A DNA stretch of 64,000 nucleotides from Sweltsa coloradensis. Lineage: Eukaryota > Arthropoda > Insecta > Plecoptera > Chloroperlidae. The position numbers and the translations under genes are program-made. The stretch covers positions 186,001-250,000 of the forward strand of contig JAMZAV010002212.1 in assembly GCA_024449915.1 (NCBI GenBank). Direction: 5' to 3'. This document shows positions 1-11,156 of the stretch, one piece after another (position 1 is the stretch's first letter; each line of letters begins with the position of its first letter). Under the pieces are notes generated by a model. The model did not search any database and was not told where the DNA came from. It saw only the letters and a list, made by a program, of their open reading frames with translations.

Positions 1-836
1 GATCTTGATGAAAAATTTTGACACCACCCTCGTTTTCTCTTAACTTAGACTTGCCACGTTTTTGGGTACAATCAAAGGGAAATATTTCTCATGAATATCG
101 TACTTTTACGATTTTTTTCGATTTTTAGTGCGATATTTCGTGACATTTGGACCGATTCTGACCAAAAAGGGTGGGGCTACAACGTTCATATTTTACATGC
201 ACATTAAGGTAACGGTGATGTATTGAAGTTTGAAAGAAAAAAATTGCAAAAGTTAGCCAGAATCTATAGAAATAAAGGTTTTTAAATTTTAGTTTTTTGA
301 GGTGTTAAATATTAAAACCTTTATTTATATTGATTCTGACAAACTTTTTTAACTTTTTCTTTCAAAAGTCAATACATCAAACCCTTACCTTAATGTCCAT
401 GTGAAATATGAACGTTGTAGCCCCACCCGTTTGGTCAGGGAAACCGCCCAAATAGCACGAAAATATAGATTTTAGATCTTTTTCACAGCCTTGTATGAAA
501 ACTTCACAGGAGAATTTATACCTTACTCACAGCCTTGTTACAAACAATCAAAGATCCACAGCCTAATGATTGCTTTGTATGGGGCCGTGTTAATATGTTT
601 TATTATTTTAAATTAATATTAACATTTTTTAATTAAAAAGCTCATCCCTCAACGCGGCGGGACTTTAGCGTTTCCTAGTAACAAATTAACAAGAAAAAAA
701 TAGAAACTTGACAACAATCACCTACAATGCGTCGGCAGAAAAACAAAGCACTTGCAAAAGTAAAGATATCCCACGCAAACTAAAAACTTTAAAAAAGCTC
801 ATCCATCAACGCGGCGGGACTTTAGCGTTTTCCTAG
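1..836. mobile_element. Nested, rearranged Helitron-like copies (family A), left edge cut by window
   Basis: Positions 1-312 are a + strand family A body without its 5' end. Positions 313-475 repeat the same body in reverse, giving an imperfect palindrome. Two 3' tails follow in + orientation, ending in CCTAG at 678 and 836, each preceded by the family hairpin (AACGC ... GCGTT). The 476-635 stretch between them carries a short repeat of the words ACAGCCTTG and has no recognisable gene. The arrangement implies at least two nested insertions. Confidence 0.7.
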
Positions 837-979
837 TTATTACAAGTAGGGCAATCAACATTTTGTTTCTGTTTCCACTCTCTGATAGTAACAGTACAGT
901 ATTCTTATTTCTCGTTAATAGTACTTTTTAATCCTTGTGAATCTATCACCAATATCGTCTCGAAGAGACGCAACAAAGC

Positions 980-984
<5 letters not shown>

Positions 985-1075
<91 letters not shown>
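985..1075. repeat. (CAT)n microsatellite
   Basis: This is a nearly perfect run of about 30 ATC/CAT triplets. No open frame of interest spans it. Confidence 0.97.
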
Positions 1076-1076
<1 letters not shown>

Positions 1077-1343
1077 TTATTAGTATCTATCACATTACAT
1101 TGCGTCAACCAACAATTTATCAATAACAGTTGAAGTTGTTGACTAAATATATACAAAGTTATTACAATACATTGTACATTGTTTTAAAGCATAAAACACC
1201 ATACATATTGCACCGCACAACCAGCATACACATAAAACGGTAAAATTGGACAATTGTTGTTAACATATTAAAATTAATAACAATAATCTATATCAGGTAC
1301 ACACAATAATACTAAAAAGTACATGCATACAAAAAAGTAGGGC

Positions 1344-1601
1344 CTAGAAACGCATATTTTCAGCTTGATTCGTGGTGATCTCGTGCATTGAGCTCCTGTT
1401 AGTGAAATCAATCTTGGTCCACTCATACATATCTAGGGCGACGGTCGTCGCCCGGCAGACAAGCGATGCGATGCTTAGGCGACACCGAACTCCGGCCCTA
1501 TATACACCTACCAGAGTTGGGGGGTTTTCAGCTATCTGCACACGCCGCCCCGAAAGAGTTACAATCTTGAAACTCGGTATATGACCTGGTATGTGGTCCA
1601 T
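1344..1601 (-). CDS. Possible 3' terminal exon or ORF fragment, unrecognised
   Basis: This 85-codon open frame on the - strand is more GC-rich than its surroundings and has mixed amino-acid use, unlike the low-complexity ORFs around it. It ends with a stop at 1344, and an AATAAA word lies about 270 bp further on this strand at the end of the CAT microsatellite. I do not recognise the protein. It could be the last exon of a gene lying off the window, or chance. Confidence 0.25.
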   Translation of the reverse strand: MDHIPGHIPSFKIVTLSGRRVQIAENPPTLVGVYRAGVRCRLSIASLVCRATTVALDMYEWTKIDFTNRSSMHEITTNQAENMRF

Positions 1602-1687
1602 GACATACCAAAAAAAAAATCAACCCGATCCGACAACTCGTTCTGTGTTAAAAAAAGGCTCTCAACATCGTCAAATTCCTTAAAGCT

Positions 1688-1745
1688 GGCTGGGTGGGTG
1701 GGTGGGTGGTTGGGTGGGTGGGTGGCTGGCTGGCTGGCTGGCTAG
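1688..1745. repeat. GGGT/GGCT microsatellite
   Basis: Short tandem units of TGGGTGGG change into CTGGCTGG along the run. Confidence 0.9.
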
Positions 1746-1769
1746 GAGTTTCCGCGGAGAGTTCTTTAG

Positions 1770-2440
1770 CCTACAGAGAAAACGGTAAATCTTAGAATTA
1801 TGAAACTTGGACCACTTAGGTGTATTTCAGACGCAGTGCCTTTTGCTTTCAAAACCAAAATCGGGTAACAGGGACCGGAGAAAATCAAAATTTGGATGAT
1901 AATCAAAACGCGTAATTACCAAGGCGTGGTAATTTGTACAAACTTGAATTGAACATGCTATTAACCATTATAAATATCTTGCGTCCAAAACACAAGGGGC
2001 TAAATTTGGGATGACCATGGGCCCAAAAATGACAAAAAACATATCTGAACTTTAAGAAATGAATCATTCAAAGAAAACGCTACAACTGAGATGTTTCAAA
2101 CGTGGAATACATGTGATATCTCTCATTCTTTATCACTTTTGAATATGGAAAGCAAAATTGGTTAACGGGTACCGGAAAAAAACCAAAATTATCAAAAGTA
2201 GGTAATTCCGTACTCTTATGAATAATACGCTATACCGAGAAAACGGTTCATCTTAGAACTTTGAAACTTGGGCCACACTCAGAAGTACCACATATAACAA
2301 AAAACCGGACAAGTGGGACCGGGGAAAATCTAAATCAAAATCAAAATCAAAACGCGTATATACTCAGGCGTAGTAATTTGTACAAGCTTGAAATTAAACA
2401 TGCTCTTAACCATTATAAATATCAAGTGCTTATGCTAGTG
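1770..2440. repeat. Diverged direct repeats of a dispersed element, SINE host
   Basis: The stretch 1770-1980 (ACCGGAGAAAATC, AACGCGTAATTA, ATTATAAATATC) recurs in diverged form at 2237-2425. The words GGGCCCAAAAATG and AATCATTCAAAG at 2019-2075 recur at 3140-3195, just after a SINE. The simplest reading is two copies of one unnamed repeat, the second interrupted by the SINE. Confidence 0.6.
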
Positions 2441-2850
2441 CGTTGGTCTTGTTGTTAGCGTATCTGCTTCCAATGCAGAAGGGCCAGGGTTCGATTCCCG
2501 CTAAAGTCAGAAGTTTTTTAACTTCTGATTTGGACTTAAGTCTATCAGTTCTTGTCTTAGGAGTTTGTAAACGGTGACTTTGGAGCCGTCCTAGCAAAAT
2601 CAAAACGCGTAATTACAGGCGTAGTAATTTGTATACAAGCTTGAAATTAAACATGCTCTTAACCATTATAAATATCTAGTGCTTATGCTAGTGCGTTGGT
2701 CTTGTTGTTAGCGTATCTGCTTCCAATGCAGAAGGGCCAGGGTTCGATTCCCGCTCAAGTCAGAAGTTTTTAACTTCTGATTTGGACTCAAGTCTATCAG
2801 TTCTTGTCTTAGGAGTTTGTAAACGGTGACTTTGGAGCCGTCCTAGCAAC
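2344..2850 (+). repeat. Tandem duplication of about 250 bp including a SINE head
   Basis: The sequence from AATCAAAACGCGTA (about 2344) through the SINE head to CCGTCCTAGCAA (about 2598) is repeated almost exactly at 2599-2849. Both copies contain the tRNA-like head, so the duplication happened after SINE insertion. Confidence 0.85.
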
Positions 2851-3117
2851 GAAGCATATAATAAATTTCAGAGTTGTTCTGGATCGGCCTTGTTGATTCT
2901 GGCGTTGATCCGCGGATGTTCGCACTGTCCATACCACTGATTGATATATTTCCTATTAAAAATATCGATCTTTGGTTGGTTATCGCTCACTCGTCGATTG
3001 CGTCGGGGCCTGCAGGGTTGGCTTGGTCACTTTGATTTAAAGTCCCCAACAGAAAATCAGTTACATATAACTCAGTGGGTAGACTCGAAATAAAAATTTA
3101 TTTATTTATTTATTTAA
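2694..3117 (+). mobile_element. tRNA-headed SINE (family 1), full copy
   Basis: The head begins GTTGGTCTTGTTGTTAGCG and contains a Pol III B-box-like GGTTCGATTCC near 2740. A 5-bp stem (TCTGC/GCAGA) around a 7-nt loop resembles a tRNA anticodon arm. The body ends near an AACTCAGTGGGTAGACT motif, followed by a short (TTTA)n tail. The same structure recurs at 4915-5317, with fragments at 35868 and 46088, which shows the element is mobile. It encodes no protein and would depend on a LINE for transposition. Confidence 0.85.
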
Positions 3118-3499
3118 GGGGTATCTTGGGGGGACCGTGGGCCCAAAAATGTAAAAAAACAACTTTGAACTTAACAAATTTAATCATTCAAAGTCCATCA
3201 TTCACACCTTGATAGCGAACGAACAACAAAAAGATGTGATATCCCCCCAAAATACAAAAATTTGTAAAAAAGACGGCAGCCAAGCTCTCCTTCAAAAGTC
3301 TTCGGCTGTGAATGCTGTGAGATATAGAAGTTGAGCCAAGCTTTTTATTCTTTCTCCTCAGTTTCGCTTTGAAAATATGTAAGATCATTTCGCCTGTTGA
3401 CGAGCGCCAAGCCAACGATTTTTGTGGTAAAAAAGTAAAATTTTTAAACTCGAAATCATAAAAAATGACTTGGCCATTGAATTTGGTCATGGCCAAGAA
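3118..3499. other. Repeat-derived stretch, no gene recognised
   Basis: The first 80 bases match the dispersed repeat at 2000-2075. A 102-codon - strand frame at 3188-3496 has no recognisable domain and I do not call it. Confidence 0.5.
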
Positions 3500-3648
3500 T
3501 TATACATACACACATACATACATACATACATACCATACATACATACATACATACATACATACATACATACATAATACATACATACATACATACATACATA
3601 CATACATACATACATACATACATACATACATACATACATACATACATA
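3500..3648. repeat. (CATA)n microsatellite
   Basis: This tetranucleotide array of about 35 units has two short interruptions. The tyrosine/valine/histidine-rich frames over it are artefacts of the repeat. Confidence 0.97.
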
Positions 3649-4914
3649 ACAAGACATCTTTATTTTTTATCTGTACCTCTGAGCACATTGTTTGCATTAT
3701 TTTACTGTAAACAATGGCATTGGCTGTGAAATAATTAAAAGCCTGTTGAATTACACTTAACAATCGCATTGTATTATTAAAATTAGTTTTAAATTTAAAT
3801 AACGATGATAATAATAACAATGCATTACACTTTTAAGTAAAATAATGGCAAGGAGTTTAAATTATTGATCTTGCATGTAATATCTCCAATCAAAAAATAC
3901 TTTTCTTGCAACAACAGGATAGACAGCACATTATAATATTGACTCAAAACAAATGACTTCAATAAATTTGTGTTTTTTTTTAGTTTGCAATCGGATAACT
4001 ACTTTTTATCACAACAAAGAACAATGAACAACAAAATTTAAATAAAATGATTTCCTCATAAGATTGAAGCCTCAGTAGCTCGCTCCGTATGCAACTGCTG
4101 CACTTGCAAATGAAATTTTTCATAACAAAGCATGCCTGGTTACAATGAAAGTAATGAGGGGGGGGGGTTTAGATTGATCACATTTCTACGCCCACCGCAT
4201 ATAATATAAGCGTAGCAACGTGCAACAATCATCAAGCACAAATACCTCAAGTTGGTAGGGAGCGAAAGCTCTCGTATGAACATCACTTTTTATTTCTCAA
4301 TAAAAAACTAACATGACCTTCGAGTGACTTGAGTTTTTTAAAAAAAAAATCGTTCAAAAAGAAAATACGGACTCATATTACACAGCTATTGGAACTTTGA
4401 CGATATAGCAAAAGTTATTAACGTGCCGCAAACCCGTTTAATATAATTTCTGATTGTGAAAACCTTCAATTTTCCAAGACACAAATATTATTTATTTTTC
4501 TGATTGTGAAAACCTTCAATTTTCCAAGACACAAAACATATGGTTATCCTGGGTATTATATTTTTATGTATATATATATATATATATATATTTATTTGGT
4601 ATTTGTATTTAATATATACACTCGGCATCTCCACCATAATCAAGTATGGAACAAGCGAGAAACAATCCATCAACTGTCCACCCTGTGAATCCATCTATAT
4701 TTTTATACTGTGCACCTCCACACACAACAAGATTTGAGAAGAAACAAATTATTTAAATTTTGAATTCTGAATTTATTTTACATTCAGGAAGACCTCAATT
4801 TCACTTACGATGAGAAAAAATAACTCGGGAGCTTTTTTTGTCTGTTCGCTCTCTACCGGTTAAACAGCATTTGTGCGTTCTTGATAGAAAATTGGAGGAA
4901 GGACCATAAAAAAA
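3649..4914. other. AT-rich stretch without a gene
   Basis: I see no coding signal. A 35-bp direct repeat starting TGATTGTGAAAACC occurs at 4450-4484 and 4501-4535, and a (TA)n run lies at about 4567-4591. Confidence 0.6.
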
Positions 4915-5317
4915 GTTGGTCTTGTGGTTAGCATAATCTGCTTCCAATGCAGAAGGTCCAGGGTTTGATTCCGCCAAAGTCAGAAGTCTTTTAACTTCTG
5001 ATTTGGACTTAAGTCCATCAGTTCTGTCTTAGGAGTTTGTAAACGGTGACTTTGGAGCCGTCCTAGCAACGAAGCACATAATAAATTTCAGAGTTGTTCT
5101 GAATCGGCCTTGTTGATTCTGGCGTTGATTCGCGGGTGTTCGCACTGTCCATACCACTGATTGCTAGTTTTCTATTAAAAATATCGATCTTTGGTTGGTT
5201 TTCGCTCACTCGTCGATTACGTTGGGGCCTACAGGTTGGCTTGGTCGTTTTATTTACTGTCCCCCACTGAAAATCAGTTATATAACTGAGTGGGTGGACT
5301 TAAAATACAATTATTTA
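4915..5317 (+). mobile_element. tRNA-headed SINE (family 1), full copy
   Basis: This is a second near-full copy with the head GTTGGTCTTGTGGTTAGC, a degenerate B box (GGGTTTGATTCC), the shared body and the AACTGAGTGGGT 3' motif. Its TTTA-type tail is the insertion site of the Helitron-like element that starts at 5318. Confidence 0.85.
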
Positions 5318-6077
5318 TTGGATGAGCGTAGCGAGTGAAGCGAGACTTCAATTTCACTGACCCCAAAAAAATTTAGCTCGGGTGTTTTTTTTTTTTTTTT
5401 TTTTTTTTTCTGTTTGTTAACTCTCTACCAGGCAAACGGCATATCCGATCTTGATGAAAATTTGACAGGATCTTCGAAATATCTCAACTTAGAGGTGTAT
5501 TGTTTTTGGGTACAATCGAAGAAATATTTCTCATGAATATCGTACTTTTACGATTTTTTCGATTTTTAGGGCGATATTTCGTGCCATTTGGGCCAATTTC
5601 TGACCAAACGGGTGGAGCTACACTTTCATATTATACATGGACATTAAGGTTATGGTGATTGAGTACATTTTGAAAGAAAAAGTTGAAAAAGTTAGCCAGA
5701 ATCTATAGAAATAAAGCTTCTAATAGAAGATTTTTCGATTTTTTGTACGATATTGTCGTGCCGTTCGGGCCATTTCTGACCAAACGAGTGGGGCTTCAAC
5801 GTTCATATTATACATGGACATTAAGGTTATGGTGATGTAGTACCTTTTGAAAGAAAAAGTTGAAAAAATTAGCCAGAATCCATAGAAATAAAGCTTTTAA
5901 TGTAAGTTTTTACGGTAAATAATACTAATTGACAAGAAACAAAAGAAACTTGACATCATTCACCTACAATGCGTAGGCAGCAAAACAAAGCACTTGCAAA
6001 AGTAAAGATATCCCACGCAAACTAAAAACTTTAAAAAGCTCATCCATCAACGCGGCGGGACTTTAGCGTTTTCCTAG
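5318..6077 (+). mobile_element. Helitron-like non-autonomous element, family A (dimer body)
   Basis: It starts TTGGATGAGCG after an A and ends TTTTCCTAG before a T. A hairpin (AACGC/GCGTT) lies 6 bases from the 3' end, as expected for Helitron-type ends (CTRR before T). A poly(T) run follows the 5' end. The body contains two tandem copies of a roughly 180-bp unit (CCAAACGGGTGG ... AAAGCTTTTAAT). No protein is encoded. It is inserted in the tail of the SINE at 4915. Confidence 0.85.
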
Positions 6078-6081
6078 TTTA

Positions 6082-6849
6082 TTGGATGAGCGAAGCGAAG
6101 ACTTCAATTTCACTGACCCCCAAAAAATTTAGCTCGGGTGTTTTTTTTTTTTTGTTTGTTTGTTTTTCTGTCTGTTTGTTAACTCTCTACCAGGCAAACG
6201 GCATATCCGATCTTGATGAAAATTTGAGGGGACCTTCGAAATCTCTGAACTTAGAGGTGTATTGTTTTTGGGTACAATCGAAGAAATATTTCTCATGAAT
6301 ATCGTATTTTTACGATTTTTTTCGATTTTTAGTGCGATATTTTCGTGACATTTGGGCCGATTCTGACCAAACGGGTGGGGTTACAACGTTCATATTATAC
6401 ATGGACATTAAGGTTATGGTGATGTAGTACCTTTGAAAGAAAAAGTTGAAAAAGTTAGCCGGAATTCATAGAAATAAAGCTTTTAATATAAGTTTTTTGA
6501 TTTGTATGCGATATTCTCGTGCCATTTGGGCCAATTCTGACCAAACGGGTGGGGCTACAACGTTCATATTATACATAGACATTAAGGTTATGGTGATAAA
6601 GTACCTTTTGAAAGAAAAAGTTGACAAAGTTACCCAGAATCCATAGAAATAAAGCTTTTAATATAAGTTTTTAACGGTAAATAATAACAAATTGATAAGT
6701 AACAATATAAACGGGACAACAATCACCTACAATGCGTGGGAAGCAAACAAAGCAACAAAGCACTCGCAATATAAAGATATCCCACGCAGACTAAAAACTT
6801 TAAAAAAAAGCTCATCCATCAACGCGGTGGGACTTGAGCGTTTTCCTAG
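6082..6849 (+). mobile_element. Helitron-like non-autonomous element, family A (dimer body)
   Basis: This copy has intact ends and the same order of parts as its neighbour. It is separated from the previous copy by only TTTA, which fits two separate insertions into a TTTA-rich SINE tail. A 3' remnant of another copy follows at about 6858-6975; its end resembles the A2 tail (AACGTTAGCGAAGCGGCTCAG). Confidence 0.85.
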
Positions 6850-6975
6850 TTTATTTAAATCTCTGAACTTAGATCTGCCAAGTTTTTTGGTACAATCGAA
6901 GAAATATTTCTCACGATAATCAACGATGAAAGCTCATCCATCATGCGACTGGAAAGAACGTTAGCGAAGCGGCTC

Positions 6976-8215
6976 AGTGAATAATAATTATGTAGCGGGA
7001 GTTCGACGGGTTGGTCGGGGGGTCGGGGGGGAACTACCACCGGTGCCATGTAGATCCGGAGCATCTTGCAGTTCGGACCAACCAGCAGTGCTAGAACCGT
7101 CGCTAGAACCATTGATAGATAGATAGATATTTTTATTCACTTAGACTAGTACAGTGTACAAGTATAACTCTTTGCAGAGAAAGTGAATAGTCTATAATTA
7201 ATAATTAATAATAAAAGTGATAGTAATTATAATGATATACACAGTGTTAGAAGAAAGAATAGTTGGATATAAAGCATAATTGATAATTGATATGGATATT
7301 GATATTGATATGTATGATGATTGATAATATTGATATATGTATATATGATGATTCATTAATTGATTAATAATGATAAACACAGTGTTTATGTTAAAGTAGA
7401 GTAGATGCAAAACAATAGCATGCGCTACTATAGATTAAGAACTCATATATAATAAAGAAAAGTTGGATATAAAGCAATTTTTGATGTGATATTGTGATAA
7501 TAATTGCTGATGGCACAGAAAACAGCAATGATGTACAGGAGAATGTGTCTAGTATATATATATGATGATTGATTGATTGATTAGTGTTTATGGTAAAGTA
7601 GAGTAGATGCAAAATATGCCCTACTAGATTAAGAATTCATATAGAATAAAGAAAAATTGGATATAAAGCAATAATTGATATGATATTGTGATAAGAATTG
7701 CTAATGGCACAGAAAACAGCAATGATGTACAGTAGAATGTGTCTATAGTATATAATTGATATATATTATATATATATTATATTATATATATATATATATA
7801 TATATTATATGTGTGTGATGATTGATTGATTAGTGTTTATGTTAAAGTAAAGTAGATGCAAAATAATAGAATGATCTACTAGATTAAGAATTCATATAGA
7901 ATAAAGAAAAGTTGGATATAAAGCAATATTGATGTGATATTGTGATGAGAATTGCTGATGGCACAGAAAACAGCAATTGGAGGATGTACAGCAGAATGTG
8001 TCTTATATACCTGCACAATCCAAGGAAGCGTGTAAGCACATATATATTATATATAGAAGTTTGTTACATCATTTCGGCTAAGGGAACATTTGAAAATTTT
8101 AAATTACAGTGCTTGTTTGTGGTTATACTCTAGATAATTTGTAAATATTATAATGAAAAAATGAATTAACTGCAAATATTTACATGGAGTATAGAACCAT
8201 CAATATAGATATATA
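6976..8215. repeat. Minisatellite (three units of about 200-250 bp) in AT-rich DNA
   Basis: Units begin with GTTTATGTTAAAGTA-type words at 7383, 7588 and 7835 and share GTTGGATATAAAGCAA and GGCACAGAAAACAGCAA. The units vary by their (TA)n and (TGAT)n content. A G-rich stretch lies at 7000-7035 and a short GATA run at about 7112. I see no gene here. Confidence 0.75.
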
Positions 8216-8976
8216 TTGGATGAGCGAAGCGAAGACTTCAATTTCACTGACCCCCAAAAATTTAGCTCGGGTGTTTTTTTTTGTTTGGTTTGTTTGTTTT
8301 TTTTTTGTTGTTTTTCTGTCTGTTTGTTAACTCTCTACCAGGCAAACGGCTTATCCGATCTTGATGAAAATTTGACAGGACCTTCGAAATCTCTGAACTT
8401 AGAGGTGTATTGGTTTTGGGTACAATCGAAGAAATATTTCTCATGAATATCGTACTTTTACGATTTTTTTCGATTTTTAGTGCGATATTTTCGAAACATT
8501 TGGGCCAATTCTGACCAAACGGGTAGGGCTACAACGTTCATATTATACATGGACATTAAGGTTATTGTGATGTAGTACCTTTTGAAAGAAAAGAAAAAAT
8601 TAGCCAGAATTTATAGAAATAAAGGTTTTAATATAAGTTTTTTGATTTTAAGTGCGATATTTTCGTCGCATTTGGGTCAATTCTGACCAAACGGGCTACA
8701 ACGTTCAGATTTCCCATGGACATTAAAGGTTATGGTGATGTAGTACCTTTGAAAGAAAAAGTTGAAAAAGTTAGTCAGAATCCATAGAAATAAAGCTTTT
8801 AATATAAGTTTTTACGGTAAATAATACCAATGACAAGAAACAATAGAAACTTGACAACATCACCTACAATGCGTAGGCAACAAACAAAGCACTTGCAAAA
8901 GTAAAGATATCCCACGCAAACTTAAAACTTTAAGAAGCTCATCCATCAACGCGGCGGGACTTTAGCGTTTTCCTAG
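8216..8976 (+). mobile_element. Helitron-like non-autonomous element, family A (dimer body)
   Basis: The ends are intact (A|TTGGATGAGCG and CCTAG|T), with two internal units and the 3' hairpin. It is about 761 bp long and non-coding. Confidence 0.88.
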
Positions 8977-10384
8977 TATATTCTATGCTCAATGCTAGAA
9001 CTCCTCGGTGCTAGAACCCTCCCTGGCCCACGGTCACAACACAACACATGAGAACTCGCCTAGAATACTAACTAGGTGCTAGGCTTCCACTGAACGCTCT
9101 GGAAGACCTTGGGCCATCCACATCGTGATCGGTGACCATCTCCTTGACTTTGACCACGTTGACCCAATGACGTAAGTTTAAATGACTGGGTGGGTTTCTC
9201 AAGTAGATTATTTGTTACCCTAAACTGACGGAGAAGCGTGATCGATCAGCCAAGTGTGAACTAAAACACAAAAAGAATCTTCCGGGAAGTTTCGGGTATT
9301 TAGTTTGCTTCTTTAAGACATATTTTGGGCGTGTACCAAAATCAAATCTTCAAAATTTCAAAGAAAATCTCATTTCAAGAACCTCAAATTTGGATCTGTC
9401 TAAAATCAGCCACAATTATTTAAATCGATTTTAAAAATGTAAGCGAAAATGTAAAATGTGTAAAGCAGAAAATGAAATTTTACGAACCACTATTTTGCCC
9501 TATAAAGGGTAAAATTGTTTTCAAATGTGCACATGCAGTAAAATTATGCCTCAAGGAATTGAAAACTGCTGCTTTGTACATCTAAATAAATTACAAAGTT
9601 GTTTGAGTGTTGACAAAGAGTGTCAAACCATGGTCATACATTGCCATGATTTAGTAATTCAACTTGTAATAATTTAAGTTGATTGTTTACTCTCTGTGTA
9701 AAGAGACAATTGTTTTTCTAGAGAATCACGAGGAAAGTAAAGGAAAGTTTTTTGGGATTTTCCAATGTACTTGATCTTAGATTGTAAAAACAAATTGGAA
9801 AATCTAACGCATTACTTTACTTGTGCACCATATTATAATCTAATGACCCTGCCTTAATGGCGTTGATGCAAGGTCGAGAGTCATCGGTCAATGATACAAC
9901 CAACTGTTGGCAAACAAGAGGAAGATGATATTTAAGCTTAATTAAAAGTTCAAAACTCATAAGTTATGTATGTATAATTAATTAGATCACCAAGACCCAA
10001 TAAAAATAACAGAACTTACCAGAAAGCTACGTGTTATTGAGATGTTTTGCATTTTGTTATCTCTGGGGAAATACGGACCTATGAAATAAAACTTGGCAAA
10101 CGTTTGAGGAAAATTCTTGGAACTATTATACTTTGTTAGATGGATAAATTAAATGCCGTACTAACCGGCAGACAAACATTGTACCAAACCATATCTTATT
10201 AAATATTGTTTACAATATGTGAACCTGTATCACCTGCATTGCAAACAAAGATCTGTTGTTCAGTACCACGCAGAGCTGCCAAGGTGAAAATCCAAAATTA
10301 ATGGTGGACCTGGGACTGAATAAATGGTGCCTGAATATGACTATGATTGCGGTGGATGTTTTTATAAGGTAACTTTAAACCTTA
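8977..10384. other. Intergenic AT-rich DNA, no gene recognised
   Basis: No frame longer than 60 codons and no recognisable repeat family is visible apart from short words (GTGCTAGAACC) shared with 7085-7110. Confidence 0.6.
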
Positions 10385-11155
10385 TTGGATGAGCGTAGCG
10401 AGCGAAGCGAAGATTCCATTCTACTACACTGGAGAAAAAAAACCGGAATGTTTTTCTTTCTTTCTTTCTTTCTTTCTTTTTGTATTTTTGTCTGTTTGTC
10501 CACACGATTCCGGCTAAACCGATACTCCGATTGCGATGAAATTTTATGGAGGCCTTCGAAATCTCTGAACTTAGAACTGCCACGTTTTTGAACGCAATCG
10601 GAAAATTATTTCTCATGAAAATCACAATTTTACGATTTTTTTCGATTTTTAACAAAATTCTTTGATTTATAAGACCTACATGCTTTGTCCGATTGTAATA
10701 ATTTTTTAACAGAACCTTTATTTTATGAATTGATATATTTGTGTGAAATTTGAGCGTTATCGAAAGATAAATGTCTTTAAAAAATCGCAATTTTACGACT
10801 TTTTTCGATTTTTTAAATTTCTTTGGCTTAAAGCCCCTACATGCTTTATCCGATCGTAATGATTTTTTCAAAGAACCTTAATTTTATGAATTTATATATT
10901 CGAGTGAAATCTGAGCGCTATCAAATAATTATTTCTTATGAAAATTGCAATTTTACGATTTTTTTCCTTTTTTAAAATTACGATTGATTAAAAATTTAAG
11001 TTATTTTTTTATTTAATTTAATTTAATTAAAAAAAAAATCAATTTAGATAATATGATTTTTTCACAGAACAACAGAAAATCCGCATAACACATGGCAGCT
11101 CAATGCACCAATTACGCTCATCCAACAACGCGGCGGGACTTAAGCGTTTTCCTAG
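10385..11155 (+). mobile_element. Helitron-like non-autonomous element, family B
   Basis: It starts TTGGATGAGCGTAGCGAGCG and ends with the family tail and CCTAG before T. Family B differs from family A in its body (CCATTCTACTACACTGGAG, repeated TTTTACGATTTTTT blocks) but shares both termini. Near the 3' end ACGCTCATCCAA is the inverted copy of the 5' terminus. It abuts the 5' side of the Penelope-like element. Confidence 0.85.
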
Positions 11156-11156
11156 T

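Noticed and set aside
2694..2760. Functional tRNA gene
   Set aside because: The B box and anticodon-like arm are present, but there is no acceptor stem and the same unit recurs with a SINE body and tail.
3456..3820. Tyr/Val/His-rich frames on both strands
   Set aside because: They are translations of the (CATA)n microsatellite.
10362..10871. 169-codon Lys/Ile/Phe-rich - strand frame
   Set aside because: It lies entirely in a Helitron-like family B copy. Similar frames occur in other copies and are not maintained.
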